Counted from the first letter of the stretch, positions 38,452-51,708 are shown. The stretch: DNA of 64,000 bases from Limnoperna fortunei (GCA_944474755.1 OX104117.1:65401522-65465521), one strand, 5' to 3'. Made by a program: numbers and translations. Notes: generated by a model from the sequence alone, not told the origin.

Positions 38452-40610
38452 TCACGGCTACCAATCGATCCCAATCACAGCCGAATGCTGTGACGAAAAA
38501 ATCCTTAGAGGAACTTCCGGTTGTGATGGAGAGGAACCAAAATCGCTATTTCGGAGAGGTATGTATTTTTTTTATTGTGGTCCCGTGGGCTTCGTGAAAA
38601 GAAAAAATGAAAAATCTAAGAATGTCATCATACACTTTGATGATCCCTCTGTCACCTATTAAAAGCTCTTTCTCATCTGTTGCGTAATAACGCTGTAAAA
38701 CCTTTGGCAGTGATAAGGGGGTGGGTCGGCAATCATTCAGACGGATTACTATCTCTGAATAAAAGACTTAGGTTAGGGTTACTGGTGTTGTTTGCTGATT
38801 CAAGTATTAGTTTTAGATGGAAAAACCATAGCATTAACTCTTGCACCACCAGCGTTTTATTAAATTAATTGTGGACGACAAAAATGACTATGCTGTGATT
38901 TTGAGCAGCAGGTTGTGATTTGCAGGAACTAGTTATGATTTGTAGGAATGTTAATTTATAAACTTTTTTGTCATAATTAGCGACGTCTGAAATAAGCAAC
39001 GTCTATTCACCAGTTTTGAATACCTTAATTAAAATAGTCTTTATCTCAAGATCTACATGTATGGCACGTGTAGGATTCCTGTTGCCTTGTCGGTTGGTCA
39101 TAAGAAGTGGTCGATAGTAAACACGGATGCACTGTTCAGGGAGCGACCATTGATTGTTATGGGTGAGGCTATGGGGGAAATGTAAAATAAAAAGGCAGTA
39201 TGCCAAAAATTTGCAAAAGGCATGGCGTCCTTACGTGCAATTTACTTCCTTTATAGAAAAGTAACTTAAACCTAAGGAATAGCCCATTTGGGGGACGGAC
39301 GAATGGACAGACACACCCGAATACTTTATACACCGTAGGTGGGGGCATACAAATGGACAATCATGGCGTAAACAATAGGACATACGACGATTACCAAATT
39401 CATAGAACTAAATATTCTACTATACATGTCTTTGCCAAAGTGCAGTATTTAATTCATACTTACAAATTTAACCACATACTGTGTCTATGTGACAAACACA
39501 TGTCAAAATATCAACAAATTAAAGTCGCTTATGTGCAAAATGTAAGAATTCGAGTTATCTTTTTACTAAGGGAGCAAACATTTGATTTTTATGCGGAGGG
39601 GGGGGGGGGCTATGGATATTTTTTCATCCTGCCTTTTTATTTTCGGAAACATCGGAGCCTGGGATTTTTATTTTTAAATTTACCATAAATTTCTCAGCCA
39701 AAAACTGCATCCTTCCTTTTTTATTTCAAAGCACTGTCCTGCCTTTTTATTTCCTGATTTTTGGCATCCTGCCTTTTTATTTTAAATTTCACCTAAGCCC
39801 CCTCCCCATTGAAAAAAATCAATGGTCGCTCCCTAAATAGTGCACCCGTGTTTACTATCGACCACTTCTTATGACCAACCGACAAGGCAACAGGAATCAT
39901 ATACGCACCATACATGTAGATCTTGAGATATAGAACTTAACTAAAATAACTAACATACATGTAGACTGGAAATGATGGAAATGAAGGACGGACAAGAGTA
40001 CATCTATACATCTATTTTAATTAACGTTAGGTTACCAAGGCATTTAAAATTGGTGAATAGACGTTGCTTATTTTAGACGTCGCTAATTATGACAAAAAAG
40101 TTTATAAATTAATATTCCTACAAATCATAACTAGTTCCTCCAAATCACAACCTGCTTCTCAAAATCACAGCATAGCCATTTGTTTCGTCCACAATTAATT
40201 TAATAAAACGCTGGTGGTACAAGAGTTAATGCTATGGTTTTTCTATCTAAAACTAATATTTTAATCAGCAAACAACCCCAGTTAACCTAACCTAAGTCTT
40301 TTATTCAGATATAGTAATCCGTCTGAATGATTGCCGACCCACCCCCTTATCACTGCCAAAAGTTCTACATCCGTCATTACGCAACAGATGAGAAAGAGCT
40401 TTTAATAGGTGACAGAGGGATCATCAAAGGGTATGATGACATTCTTAGATTTTTTATTTTTTCTTTTCACGAAGCACACGGGACCACAATAAAAATACAT
40501 ACCTTTTCGAAATAGCGATTTTGGTTCCTCTCCATCACAACCGGAAGTTTCTCTAAGGATTTTTTCGTCCCAGCATTCGGTTGTGATTGGGATCGGTTGG
40601 TAGCCGTGAA
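38452..40610. repeat. Large inverted repeat, arms about 0.76-0.86 kb, spacer about 0.54 kb
   Basis: The left arm (38452-39211) starts TCACGGCTACCAATCGATCC. The right arm (about 39750-40610) ends GGATCGGTTGGTAGCCGTGA. Inner matches include CAGCGTTTTATTAAATTAAT against ATTAATTTAATAAAACGCTG and GGGAGCGACCATTGATT against AATCAATGGTCGCTCCC. The spacer holds repeated CCTGCCTTTTTATTT motifs. There is no transposase, and flanking target duplications were not found. Confidence 0.9.
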
Positions 40611-41404
40611 CATCAACCTAGGTACAATAAACCCTTGTTTGAGTAGTTTAGTAGTCAACAGCAGTGATCGGTATAGAAAATCGGAATACCGATCGCAGGA
40701 TCTAGAATTACGTGTAAGTTGTGAAATGCACACACCATACGCTGGATCTGCTCGAATGTTGCTGTCGATGGAGGGGAAGTTGACAATTGGGAAGTTGAAG
40801 TCATCAAGGAGCCAAATTAGTACCCACGTTGATTTATTTTTAAACATCGAAAATAAGACATGTATTTGCATGCCTGAAATTCACATTCCATTTGGTTTAT
40901 ATATATTTATTTATTTTTCAGCTGTTAACATCAAATCGAAAAGAAATTTGATGTACATGTATACCATTTAAATTTCGAAGTTTGAATTAGCTGGTTTTAT
41001 TCTATTATAATTGTTCTAATTAAAAAAATATAGAACACAAAAATAAATTGTAAGAAATAACAAAGGTCATCTTAAATACATGTAAAACTGTTATCATTAG
41101 CCAATAAGAAAAGGAAATGCTAAATGTCCACCAGATATCTGTGTCTAATTATTTATCGGCGTCGGGCGGTTGATAATAGAACTGTTTAAAGTGTGTGCAA
41201 GTAGCTTTTTTGTGCAGTCTCACTATTATGCTGTAATAGATAGTCTTCCTGTCCATTTCGGGAGTGCTGGGAAAATATGCTTTTGATCTTGTAGAAAGCG
41301 GTGTCTGTCAACGAGTGTACTGTGTTCCATGTTTGACAAGTAGCAGATTGGTTTACATATTTGTCGCATTTATAAACTTATTTCATGCATTTTAGGACAT
41401 TTCT
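40611..41404 (+). other. Intergenic DNA left of block B
   Basis: No gene or repeat is recognised. An open frame at 40597-40971 has no known domain and starts inside the inverted repeat. Confidence 0.45.
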
Positions 41405-41419
41405 TGTTACTTGTACTTT

Positions 41420-41975
41420 AGACTGTTGGGTCTTCATAAACCAGAAATATCAATAGACAGGAATATTATATGATTACTGAATATGAAAAAAACCAGAAAT
41501 ATTATTAGACTATTAGGACTTAGTGAAAAGGAATATCATCAGATTGTTGGACAATGAACAGCAATATAATCAGCTTTTTGAATGTGTATTCGTTAGTAAA
41601 AACAAGAATTTGTTAGACTGCTATGAGTAGGTATAAAAGGAACAACATAAGACTAGATAGAAACGGCAACATCAGCAGATTGTTTTGACCTTTCCAAAAA
41701 GGAACCTTATCAGTCTGTTCCTTCCTGATAACACATGAACATTATCATACTATTGAAAACATGGACATTTAACAGACTGGTGGGTCCTGATAAAAACAGC
41801 AACATTATTAAGTTGTTAGGCCTTGGTAAAACAGGAGAATTATCATACTGTGATGTCATTGTTGAAAAACACGAAATTATAGGGCTGTTAGGTTCTATTA
41901 AAACCTGTACATTATCAGACGGTTTAGTTTCTGGTGAAAACAGGACACTTATCAGACTGCTATGTCCTTGATATT
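41420..41975 (+). repeat. Diverged 36-bp array of block B
   Basis: About 15 degenerate units (TTAGACTGTTGGGTCTTC, GGTCCTGATAAAAACAGCAA, ATTATCAGACGG), the counterpart of 14030-15075. Confidence 0.8.
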
Positions 41976-43168
41976 GTAGTTTATAGTTCAGGCCCTAGGG
42001 CAACGTTTTACTTGGTTTTATGCAGGCTAAAAGGGTCATTATATATTTACAGTTAATCTAAGCATGATTATACCGCTCAGTACTGATAAATTTATCAATT
42101 TCGATAGCTGTAAACTGAATGCTATAAGTGAAGGTGCATGCACACTTTTATGTTTACGTTCACACAACATATGCCAGGTGTTGTATGTCCTTATCTATTG
42201 GTTGTTAGATGTTTTATATCCTGATATATTGGTTGTTTGGTGTTTTATGGTCTGATCTATAATTGGTTACTTTGTGTTTTATGCCCTGATCTATTGGTTT
42301 GAGACCTTTTGATGGGTCTTGATTAGAGGAAACACCTTAATTTTGTACATTGACAGCGAGATTTTCCAATGAACTAAAATCTGGTAATACCCCTATGAAA
42401 TAAAATTCAGTTCTATCATTTACTGGAAGTGACGTCACAATACGTGAATCCGCTAGGAAATTTTTATACGCAAAAACATTTAAAAAGGTTTCTCTTTGCT
42501 CCTTTGCGTCACTCGTGTTCAATTGATTTTCTCGTAAATCGTTAAAGACAAATCATTTACAATTTATGCCAATATTTATGTCATTTTATTCTTTGTAATG
42601 ATTACTAAACTGACATGACATTCCAAGAGTTGATACCACCTTAAAAGTCACATACCATGTTTTTTATATTAATTTCCATTTTATTATTATCAGACGTTAA
42701 TAACAAAAGTGCGCTTTATTAATATCAATATTAACTGATTGTCTTGACATATATTTTACAATATTACTTTAACGTAGTAGCATATAAATTTCTAGGAATA
42801 ATATTTCATGCGTCAGTAAACTAAAGATTATGCAATAATTTCTGTCAATTTGAACACAAATCAAGGCTTTAATATAGTTTTGTCATGGATTTCCCCGATG
42901 GAATGGAGAAATCAAGTTGTACAAAATTGAGTTTATATTTTATTAGAAATTTTATGTCTGTTTTTCTTCAAAAATTACTGGAATAGATTGGACTAAAGCT
43001 ATTTAGAACCACTTTTGTTTACCTCAAGAAGTTCATCTGTTTGAATGAGGTTTTCCCTACTTGCAGCAATTTTTCAACTATATCATGATGTGCATTGGTT
43101 ATGAATGGGGAAGTCGACGTATACTAACATCATCACTAGCCCTCTGACCCATGTTTATAAATTATGTT
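41976..43168 (+). other. Block B non-coding sequence
   Basis: Matches 15076-15900. No gene is seen. A short stretch at 42340-42545 has no counterpart in A and may be a small insertion. Confidence 0.6.
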
Positions 43169-43176
43169 GTTATCAT

Positions 43177-43603
43177 CACGGGGGGGGGGGGGGGTAACTA
43201 AGGATACTTTTAGGTACAGGTGTGCGGACGGACATTTGAAAACCCACCCTATTCATATATAAACAGGACCTAATCATATATTGAATGATTAAATCAGACC
43301 TATTCATATATTTATTACTGCACATACCCATTGACAAAATAGTACATTTACTACCAAAATGATAAATTGATGTTAATGGAACACTTTGTTTGTAAAATCA
43401 CTGGGGTTTACATAGGATTAACATGCTGAAGATGAGAATTGAGTCATGGATATATTTAGATAATTTACTACCCAATGATATATTTTTCAATGAAAAAAGC
43501 TACCTATTCATATATTTTGGAGAGCTAAAAAAGTGACCCATTCGGGCCGCACATCCGTATTACCCTATATATACCAAGTTACCCCCCCCCCCCCCCGCCC
43601 GTG
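43177..43603. mobile_element. 427-bp MITE with G-run/C-run inverted ends
   Basis: It begins CAC followed by about 17 G and TAACT. It ends AGTTAC, about 16 C, GCCCGTG. GTTATCAT flanks it on both sides (43169-43176 and 43604-43611), an 8-bp target duplication. The interior repeats ACCTATTCATATAT. Block A has no counterpart. Confidence 0.82.
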
Positions 43604-43611
43604 GTTATCAT

Positions 43612-44260
43612 TGCTCTCTAGCTAATAGAAAATAATTTAAAAGTAAAATGGCAATGAAAATTAAGAAACTATTCATTAAAACTTACTTGTATTATATGTG
43701 TCCGGGACGTAAAAGAAAAGACAGCTGTTAAAACATTAGCCTTACCTAGGAATCATCAGAACTAAAAAGATATAATTATAGTAATATTGACAAGGGAGAT
43801 AATCTTAATAGAGTTGCTCTATCAGGACAGATAATCTAAATACATTTTATGTTTATCATCCAGCAGTTAATAAGAGCACCTGTTGATTTGAATTTTTATC
43901 AATGAACATATGTCAGATTATTGATGAGAGTTGAGTGATATTTTAAGTAAATCAACAGTCAAAGAGTAATAAACTAATAGCTATACTTTATATCCTACTA
44001 ATAAGGAAAGTTTCATAAACACTTCTGAAGTACATGTATATCACATTTGAAGTCAAAAGCAGACAAAAGAGGTATTTATTTATTATTATTACATATAATA
44101 GTTTTGAGATTAACGAATGTAAAATATAGTGTAATTTTAAACCAACAGTCTAGGACAATACTGCTGAACCAACATTGCTGCCTAAATTTTTGTGGATGTC
44201 CAAATTTTGTTCACGTTAACCCATCCCTTTTCCCCGTGGATTTACTTTATGTTAATTTGT
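43612..44260 (+). other. Block B non-coding sequence paralogous to 15950-16730
   Basis: No gene. The SINE at 16309 in block A is missing here, which gives the empty site near 44005. Confidence 0.65.
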
Positions 44261-44261
44261 T

Positions 44262-44324
44262 TTTGTCCTGAATATAGCTAGAATATTGCTTGCTCGACCT
44301 CAAACAATCAATCAATCAATCAAC

Positions 44325-44355
<31 letters not shown>

Positions 44356-44356
44356 A
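44262..44356 (+). mobile_element. SINE 3' tail with (CAAT)n
   Basis: CCTGAATATAGCTAGAATAT then CAATCAATCAATCAA, the counterpart of 16975-17050. Confidence 0.6.
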
Positions 44357-44869
44357 AGTATTCATAGTGACAAAGAAGGCAACATTTACAATGTTAGGTC
44401 AACGTTGTATAACAAAATAATGAAGGAATTGATTTTGTATATGTTATTCATACAAATCTGTTTCAAAGCGTTATACCAGTAGTCCATTAAGGGGGACTGT
44501 TGAATAACTAATAGCATTTAAAAAAAATGCATCCGAGAATATACAGTGAACGAAATAGATTGATAGATTGTAAAATTGATTATAAAATTAATTTATTTTT
44601 AAATCTTCTTAGTTGCAATGTTCATTTTGAAACACTATTTAACAATTTGATTAAACCAATGTGGTTGTTGGCCAAGATAAACTGTATAGATTTGTTTTGT
44701 GTGTTGTTTTGCCAAAAATTAAAGAATACAGGATAATTATGGTGATTCTTTCCTCATCCCAATAATTCCTCAAACAGTAGCTGTTTTTATGGTTGTATTT
44801 CAGTGTTAAACCAACATATATGTTCCTGCTAATTTGTTGTTTTATTTTTTATTCGTTAAAGTGTTATCA

Positions 44870-45605
44870 AGTAAGGGAATGGTGTTCAAGTGTAATTGAG
44901 TGAGCAAATTTCGCTCAAGTGTGATTAAGTGAATAAATCCCGCTCAAGTATGACTGAGTGTGGCTGAGTGAGTGAATTCTCTACGTGTTCAACTAAGGGA
45001 ATGTCGTTCAAGTGTTATTGAGTGAGTAAATTCTCAAGTGTTATCGAGTGAGAGAATTCTGCTCTATTGAATCAGTAAGCAAATGTTGTCGAAGTGTTAT
45101 TGAATGAGTGAATTCTGTCCAAGTGTAACTGGTTGATGTTATGCCATTTAAGTGTTATTTTTTTTATTCTGCTCAAGTGTGATCAAACGAGTAAATGCGG
45201 TTCAAGTGTGATTGAGGGAATGCTGTTCAAGTGCAATTGAGGGGATTCTGCTCACCTGTAATTAACTGGGCAATGCTGCTAAAGTGAGATTCAGTGTGTG
45301 AATCCAATTCAAGTGTGATGGAGTTAGCTACTTCTGCTAAATTGTGATGGAGTAAGTGAATTTCTAATTGAGTGAGGAAATGCTGCTAAACTGTGATGAA
45401 GTGAGCAAATGATGCTGATGAAGTGAGCAAATGATGCTGACGTGTGATTGATTTAGTGAACTCTAGTCAAGTATGACTGCTTGAGGTAATGCAGTTCAAG
45501 TGTGATTGAGTTAGTGAATTTTGCTCAAGTGTGATTAAGACAGTAAATGTCGTTCAAGTGTGATTCAGTGAGTAAATGTTGCTCAAGTGTTATCAATGCG
45601 CTGTT
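44870..45605 (+). repeat. 30-35-bp tandem array, 'tcaagtgtgattgagtgagt' type
   Basis: About 23 irregular units with CAAGTGTGATTGAGTGAG and AATTCTGCTC. Block A has no array here. Reverse-oriented units occur at 46555-46700. Confidence 0.88.
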
Positions 45606-46554
45606 GCAACAAAACGTCAGCATTTTACAATTTATTTATAGAATCTGACCATGAAATCGATATCAGAAAGCACGACACATTGGATTGAAAAAAATTTTCT
45701 AATGGGTCTCTGGAATTATTTATTTTGTGTTTTAAACTAGTTTCATTACATTTTCTGTCAATTGTGTTCACAGTATTTAAGATTTCAATAACATTAAGAA
45801 ACATTATATATTCCAACCCACTGCGTTGTCATGTCTGGTCTAGTGTGATATTATATTTCGGACCTTTTTGTCAAAAATCATTTCTGACTATAAATATGTT
45901 ATGATGTTTAACATGAATTTCTCCGTTTAGAAAAACAGATCACTTACATCAGTATACTATAAATTAATTTCTAAAAACCATTATAAAGCACCATTATTTT
46001 TGCACTTAAGTTGATGCAGAATCTCGGCTCATATCACTTACAAATTAGGGAACCAAAATGGCAACCGATTGAGATCTTAACTCATTAATGGTTTTTGATG
46101 TATAAACTTTGTAAAGTAATTGGCATCTTTCATTCACTAATTTTCCCTGCAGACGGAATCAGCAAACAAAATGGATCTTACATTTATTACCCGTGAATCT
46201 TTGTAGGCAATTTATATATTTTGTGTTGTATTTTGGTTGCTCTTTAAATATTTGTTCAAATTAAATTAGATTCCAGAAAAACGTGACATCAACTTAAGCC
46301 CAAGAGATAAAATCCAATGGTTGCTCCATTAAAACAAAGATAAATAACTGCTTTTTCTCTAATTGCTGTAAGTGCAAAATTAGACAGAACAAGATATGGG
46401 CAGAACAATGTATCTCATTAGTGTAATTAAACAGCAGATTTTAGCGTCAGTTGGCTACTATATAATCCAGCCCATTTAGTTCGTCTGGAAAAAGCAAAAA
46501 AGCTAACACAAAATAAAATTCACACAGCCGACAAACTTTTCGCTTTTAAGAGCG
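45606..46554 (-). other. Inverted segment within block B
   Basis: The stretch 46040-46500 is the reverse complement of about 18740-19200 in block A. AACTCATTAATGG, CTGCAGACGGAATC and CCAGCCCATTTAGTTCGTCT face CCATTAATGAGTT, GATTC-type CTGCAG and AGACAAACTAAATGGGCTGG. The rest of block B is in direct orientation. Confidence 0.85.
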
Positions 46555-46700
46555 GCATTTACTCACTCAATCGCACTTGAGCGGAATTCACTTGCTCAAT
46601 AACACGAACTGCATTTCCTCATTCAATTCACACACGAGCAGCATTCACTCACTTAGTCGCATTTGAGACACAATCACATTATCAATTACACTTAAAGAGC
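46555..46700 (-). repeat. Inverted units of the 44870 array
   Basis: ACTCACTCAATCGCACTTGA and AATTCACTTGCTCAATAACA are reverse complements of the direct units at 44870-45605, and close the inverted segment. Confidence 0.85.
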
Positions 46701-46717
46701 ATTCAGTACACTTGAGT

Positions 46718-46815
46718 CTGTTACTTGTTGTAAAATGTATTACAATGTTGATGGTACGGTTGGGTCTGTTTACTACTTGTTTTAAAATGTATTACAATGT
46801 TGATGGTACAGTTTG
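46718..46815 (+). repeat. About 45-bp direct duplication
   Basis: AAAATGTATTACAATGTTGA followed by TGGTAC occurs twice. Confidence 0.85.
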
Positions 46816-48280
46816 GTCTGTTTAATACAAATTAATAAAAAAATTTATGTGCTGGCAAACAGAAAAATCTTAGGTTTAGTTCCAAGTTAAAGGTTTATTA
46901 ATTTGCAATATTGTAATATCTCATCCACAGAAGTGTATTTTCAGAATTATATCAGAAATGTATCTTGCTGTAAGAATTACTTGTTCCGGAATATAAAAAA
47001 AACTTAGAATTGTATCTATGTAGAGAATAGTGGCATCAGATGACACTTATTGTTTGCAAAATATCTCTTTGACAGAATAAATAGTAGCTTTTAAATTATC
47101 TTAATATTACAGATTTATGTTTTTATTTACATGGGATAACACTTTATTTTGTGCTTTGCATGACATGAAAGCTTTTTTTAGCAAAAAATGGAATAGAATA
47201 TCTTGTATCAGTATCAGTCAGAAAATTCATGTCTTTTAACTTTTTCAAATAAAAATAACCATTCAGGTAAGGGCTAGGGGGGCGGGGGTTGAAGTATGAT
47301 GAAGTCAGGCAGTCAGACAACCGGACATTTAACTAAAATTGCGCAGAAATATTGCAGACATATTAAAGTTGTGTAGCTGATATTGTGACACTGTACTGCA
47401 AAATTCTTCTGATTTTGAATAGTATTTCAGCAAATGTATAGAAGCCGGTACTATTTTATGGTATCAACTACTCATAGACCTCAACTTTCTTTCAAAAACA
47501 TTAGGATACATGCCTTACAACTTCTATAATTTCCATATATTTGGTAATTTTGTTAAGCCTTTTGTTGTAGATGTTAGAAGAAAACGTTAATATTTTTTAT
47601 TTTCTGCATTTATTTGACTGCAATAAATATCAGCGCAAGATAGACATATGTGGTTTTCGATGGCGGCAACGTACGACGTGGAAATTGATCCAATGGTAAC
47701 TTATGACATGTCACTCAGTCACTTGCTACCTAACATGACCTCATTTAAATCTGACGTAAATGTTTTTGGATTATGTCACTTACGCAGTAACCATGCGTGA
47801 TCAGATGACACTATTTGGTTCATAGATAGATTGCTGATGAATAGTACATGACTGTATGTTAGGTGTCACCTGTCCTTGACCTCAGTTTCAATATCCAATG
47901 ACAGCGCTAAGTTATTAGATTCAGTCATTCCTCGGACAGCATGAATGGAAGGTAGCTGATGTGTCACTTTACCTTACCTCTATTTCATGGTCTAGTGTCT
48001 ACGTTGAAGCTATAAAAAACCTAAGTTTTTCAGTAACCATACATGGTAGACTGGCAATATTTGGTTACTAGGTTGAATTCTTCGGTCCACTTCCTACATA
48101 AATTTCTGTCCACTACAGATATGTAACGCATGCAAATACAGAAAAATGTAATGTGCTTGTTTGAATGAGATCTTGTTCTAGCAATTTTTCAGCTTTTTTG
48201 GTACAGGAAATTCTCATTATATGACACGGAAACTATTTTAACAGATATCAGATAGTCTGTTAGTATTCAAACCTTTTCCC
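46816..48280 (+). other. Block B non-coding sequence with partial dispersed element
   Basis: At about 47640-48090, GGTGTCACCTGTCCTTGACC and CTGATGAATAGTACATGACT relate to the element at 12069-12787. No gene is seen. Confidence 0.5.
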
Positions 48281-48899
48281 AAGGAAACACAATTGTTAAT
48301 TGCAGTTTTGGAATCAATTAAAGAATTGTGAAATCATTTAACTTTTAAATGTGTTGTTGGCAGCCTTATGCTTTATATTACATAACAAAGGATATTTATG
48401 CCTTTAATGATGTATTTTGTAATGTGAATGCTGTTTACTATATTTCAGATTTGTTTTGCAAATTGAACGTAAATAATTAAGACTCACATCAGGTCTGACA
48501 AACAGTTTGATATTAACTTTTTATCTCTGCACAGAAGGAAATTGATTCCTGAAGTTTGAAGCTCTTATTCAACTCATCCTTAGCAACCCGAAGTAAATTC
48601 GATTACATTTTTTCACACCATCACAGAAATGATTTCATTGCATTCCTCAGTTCATAATACGGGTTGATGGAGTGAACAGCGTAATGATAACAATGGATGC
48701 CGACAATGTGCGCAACTTGGCGTAAATTATAAGTCCTAATTAAGAAATGCAGCATAGCAAATTACTGGTTTAGATTGTTTTAGTCTTATTAAAACCCAAT
48801 CTTTAATTTAAAAATCATAATAAACATTAATGTACATTTACATTATAATGAGAACTATTTTTATGTCATGTCCGGTAAGTTTTCACTATTGTATTGTTT

Positions 48900-49205
48900 G
48901 AGTTGGTCATGTGGTCATTTTGTCACAATGAAAGTCAGGATTGATCACGGGTGTCATAAAGGTCATAAATTATCACCGTGTCATAATAATATAAAAGTCA
49001 TCAAGTATTGTCATCACTGGTTTCATAAAATAAAGGTCGTGATTGATCATGGGTGTCATAAATAAAGGCCATGATTGATCATGGGAGTCATACAATAATG
49101 GTCGTGATTGATCATTAATGTCATAAGATATAAAGGTCTTGATTGATCATAAGTTCTATACAGTAAACATATTAAAGATTACGACTGATCATGTGTGTCA
49201 TTGCC
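48900..49205 (+). repeat. About 36-bp tandem array, 'gattgatcatgggtgtcata' type
   Basis: About eight units with GATTGATCATGGGTGTCATA and AAAGGTC, variable in length. Not seen in block A. Confidence 0.88.
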
Positions 49206-49539
49206 TTTCAGGAAAGTAAGACAGAATATGGTTTATATACTTCTATCTTAATTTGGACATAATCTGTCCATCAATCATCTATTTATGCATCATTCATCAT
49301 CCATCCTTTAGACCGCATGTCAATACTTTGTGCAATAATACAAATTTTAACCGATTCTTTGGCAAGTTTAAAAACTAAGAATTTCTTGAAGAATGTTTCC
49401 TAATGATTGGCAATTTGTACTTTTGTTAATCTAGTGGTTTGGAACTTCGTCTTCGGAACATTGGACAGTTTTTCATCTTTGCTGAGAAACATTTTTCTGA
49501 TGTTTTATGTAAGAACTAGAATTGCGTTTTTCTGAATCC

Positions 49540-49722
49540 ACGTTCATTTTATTTCGTTGTGTGTTTGTACAAGTACTTCATACTTTCTCTGTGTACGTAC
49601 TTTTCTTTCACTTTGTATGTGCGCTTAATGAACTTACATGTACTTTCACTTTGTCTGTGTACCTTGTGAACGTACATGTACTTTCACTTTATCGGTGTAT
49701 TTTCAATTTTTCTGTGCAATTA
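49540..49722 (+). repeat. Block B copy of the 'ctttcactttgtctgtg' repeat
   Basis: ACATGTACTTTCACTTTGTC units, the counterpart of 20481-20775 but shorter. Confidence 0.8.
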
Positions 49723-50618
49723 CTGAACCTAATCACACTGTATTTGAAAACCCTTGGTTGGGTTTATTTTGTTACACTTTGTTTTATGAAGTATTTCATC
49801 TCTGGTTAAAATATTGTTAAATCTCTGGGGTATAGTGTTATCTATGCCTAAATATTGTACAAGTGATATGCACTCGATAACATGATCTGTGCATGTAGTA
49901 AAGCAATGAAACTCTGTTACGGTGTTACTGCAGTTTGATAAAGAATTAGACATAAATAAGTCAAGGGGTCGTTTAGGGTTTTAACTTATAATTGTTTTGA
50001 TTCTAATGCGCATTGATTTTTGATCTGTGATGAGGTACTTAACCTCCGTCATTACCAAACAGACAGACACCGAGGAAGTTGGGTACTGTCGGTACATCAG
50101 CTGTACAGGCTGAAGTGTCAGCTATTGTACTCAACAGACTATAGGTCTACACATTTATTTTTCTATCATTATAAAGTGAATTTTTCTGGCAAATTTAGAC
50201 AATTAGTTTCTATAGTAAATATATTGCACCATGTGCCTTTCAGTCTATGACTATTAATGCAGAGTTATCTAATGTTGATACCGGTATATAAAAAACATAT
50301 AGGATTTCACAAGGCTATTGAGTGTAAGAGGAAAATGTTATAAGTTATGAAAACAAATTTCCCGGGCTCCTGGGTTGTAAAGTAGCCGTTTGATTTACTT
50401 TACAGTTGCTTTTAATTTGGGATGATTTTGCATAAAAGTATCTAATCTGCGGAAAATGTTTACAAAACAGAGCCGATTACAATTTAATAATATTACATGT
50501 AGATCTGTAATGTGTTTGTAAAAGAAACATTATATACAAATAGCTGACTCTTTTCTTAGAATAATATTGAAAGTTGTGTGGTGGCGAAATAAATAATAAT
50601 AGTAATAAATGTCATGTC

Positions 50619-50857
50619 CGCCACAAGGTTAAAAGGTAAAATCGAAACGAAAAATAAAAATAAAATTCAAAATGAAAATAAAAAATCCAACAACAATAAA
50701 GAGGGGCCCGAGCTTTCTGTCCAAAGACCTTCGTCAGGGCGAGAAAGAGGGAGACAAAGAAAGCTCGGGCCCCTCTTTATTGTTGTTGGATTTTTTATTT
50801 TTATTTTGAATTTTATTTTTATTTTTCGTTTCGATTTTACCTTTTAACCTTGTGGCG
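50619..50857. mobile_element. 239-bp near-perfect hairpin (foldback MITE)
   Basis: The left arm starts CGCCACAAGGTTAAAAGGTA and the right arm ends TACCTTTTAACCTTGTGGCG. The arms are about 102 bases, with one A/G difference noticed, and enclose a loop of about 35 bases rich in GAAAGAGGGAGAC. The arm ends next to the loop are GAGGGGCCCGAGCTTTCT. Block A lacks it. The open frame across it is a by-product. Confidence 0.92.
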
Positions 50858-51579
50858 TACATTACCTTTATAACGACTCTTTTTTTACATTTCCGTAACG
50901 ATGGGTTTAGTAAAATTTGTAATAATATTTAAAAATGATTTTTAAAAACTTTCTATTTTTGGCCCGTTCTGTTACAAACAGTTGGATAAATGTTTATGCC
51001 AGGCATCATTTATTTATTCTTTTCCGTACACATGGCAAAACTTTACATAAAATTTGAATAATATTTATACATAAAGTTCTGAAAAATGGCAGCTCAAGTT
51101 ATGCTCTTTACAACATAAACAATTGGAATTAAAACATTGTTTGCAAAGACGTAATATTTTGAGGAATTCAAAGATTATTTCAAAACATAAATTTTGGGAT
51201 GAGTTTTGACCTTTAATACCTTTAAATAAGGTAACACAAACTCGGAGGTTTCAACGGAAATCATTCTTTTTTTAAATTTAAATTAAATTTGTAAATAAAA
51301 TTCAGTGCGATAATAGCTCCAATATGTTTTTTAAGATGAATCCTGTTTTTTAAATTTTTGTATGAGGTACTTCAACATTTTGAAATAAGGAAAATCAATA
51401 AGTCTGATGGTAGAAGACCTTCGAATACTGTCCAGTTTTATTATAGGTAATTAAGTGCAATATATGACTCCTTTAATATTCATACAGTCATGATGGATTT
51501 ATTATTCGACAAGTTTGTGGGATCTATACAATGAGTATAAACTTACATCGCAGTGATGGTACTGCCATTATTACATTAT

Positions 51580-51708
51580 CACTTTATTTAGTATTTAGTT
51601 GGTTTTTCACAGTATTAATCTATATTGACTGGTTAACTGGTATTTAGATAGTTCTTTTCTATATGCACATTTATCGAGTAGTCAGTTGGTATTTAGATCT
51701 TTTAATAG
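51580..51708 (+). repeat. Block B copies of the exon 6 acceptor repeat
   Basis: TTTTTCACAGTATTAATCTA, GTTAACTGGTATTTAGATAG and GTCAGTTGGTATTTAGATCT repeat the unit seen at 32926-33083, so the repeat is older than the duplication. Confidence 0.7.

Noticed and set aside
39353..39688. 111-codon gene in the inverted-repeat spacer
   Set aside because: No recognisable domain, it crosses a G run, and it overlaps the CCTGCCTTTTTATT repeats.
50614..50847. 77-codon lysine-rich protein
   Set aside because: It lies across the hairpin and simply translates its A-rich arm and loop.
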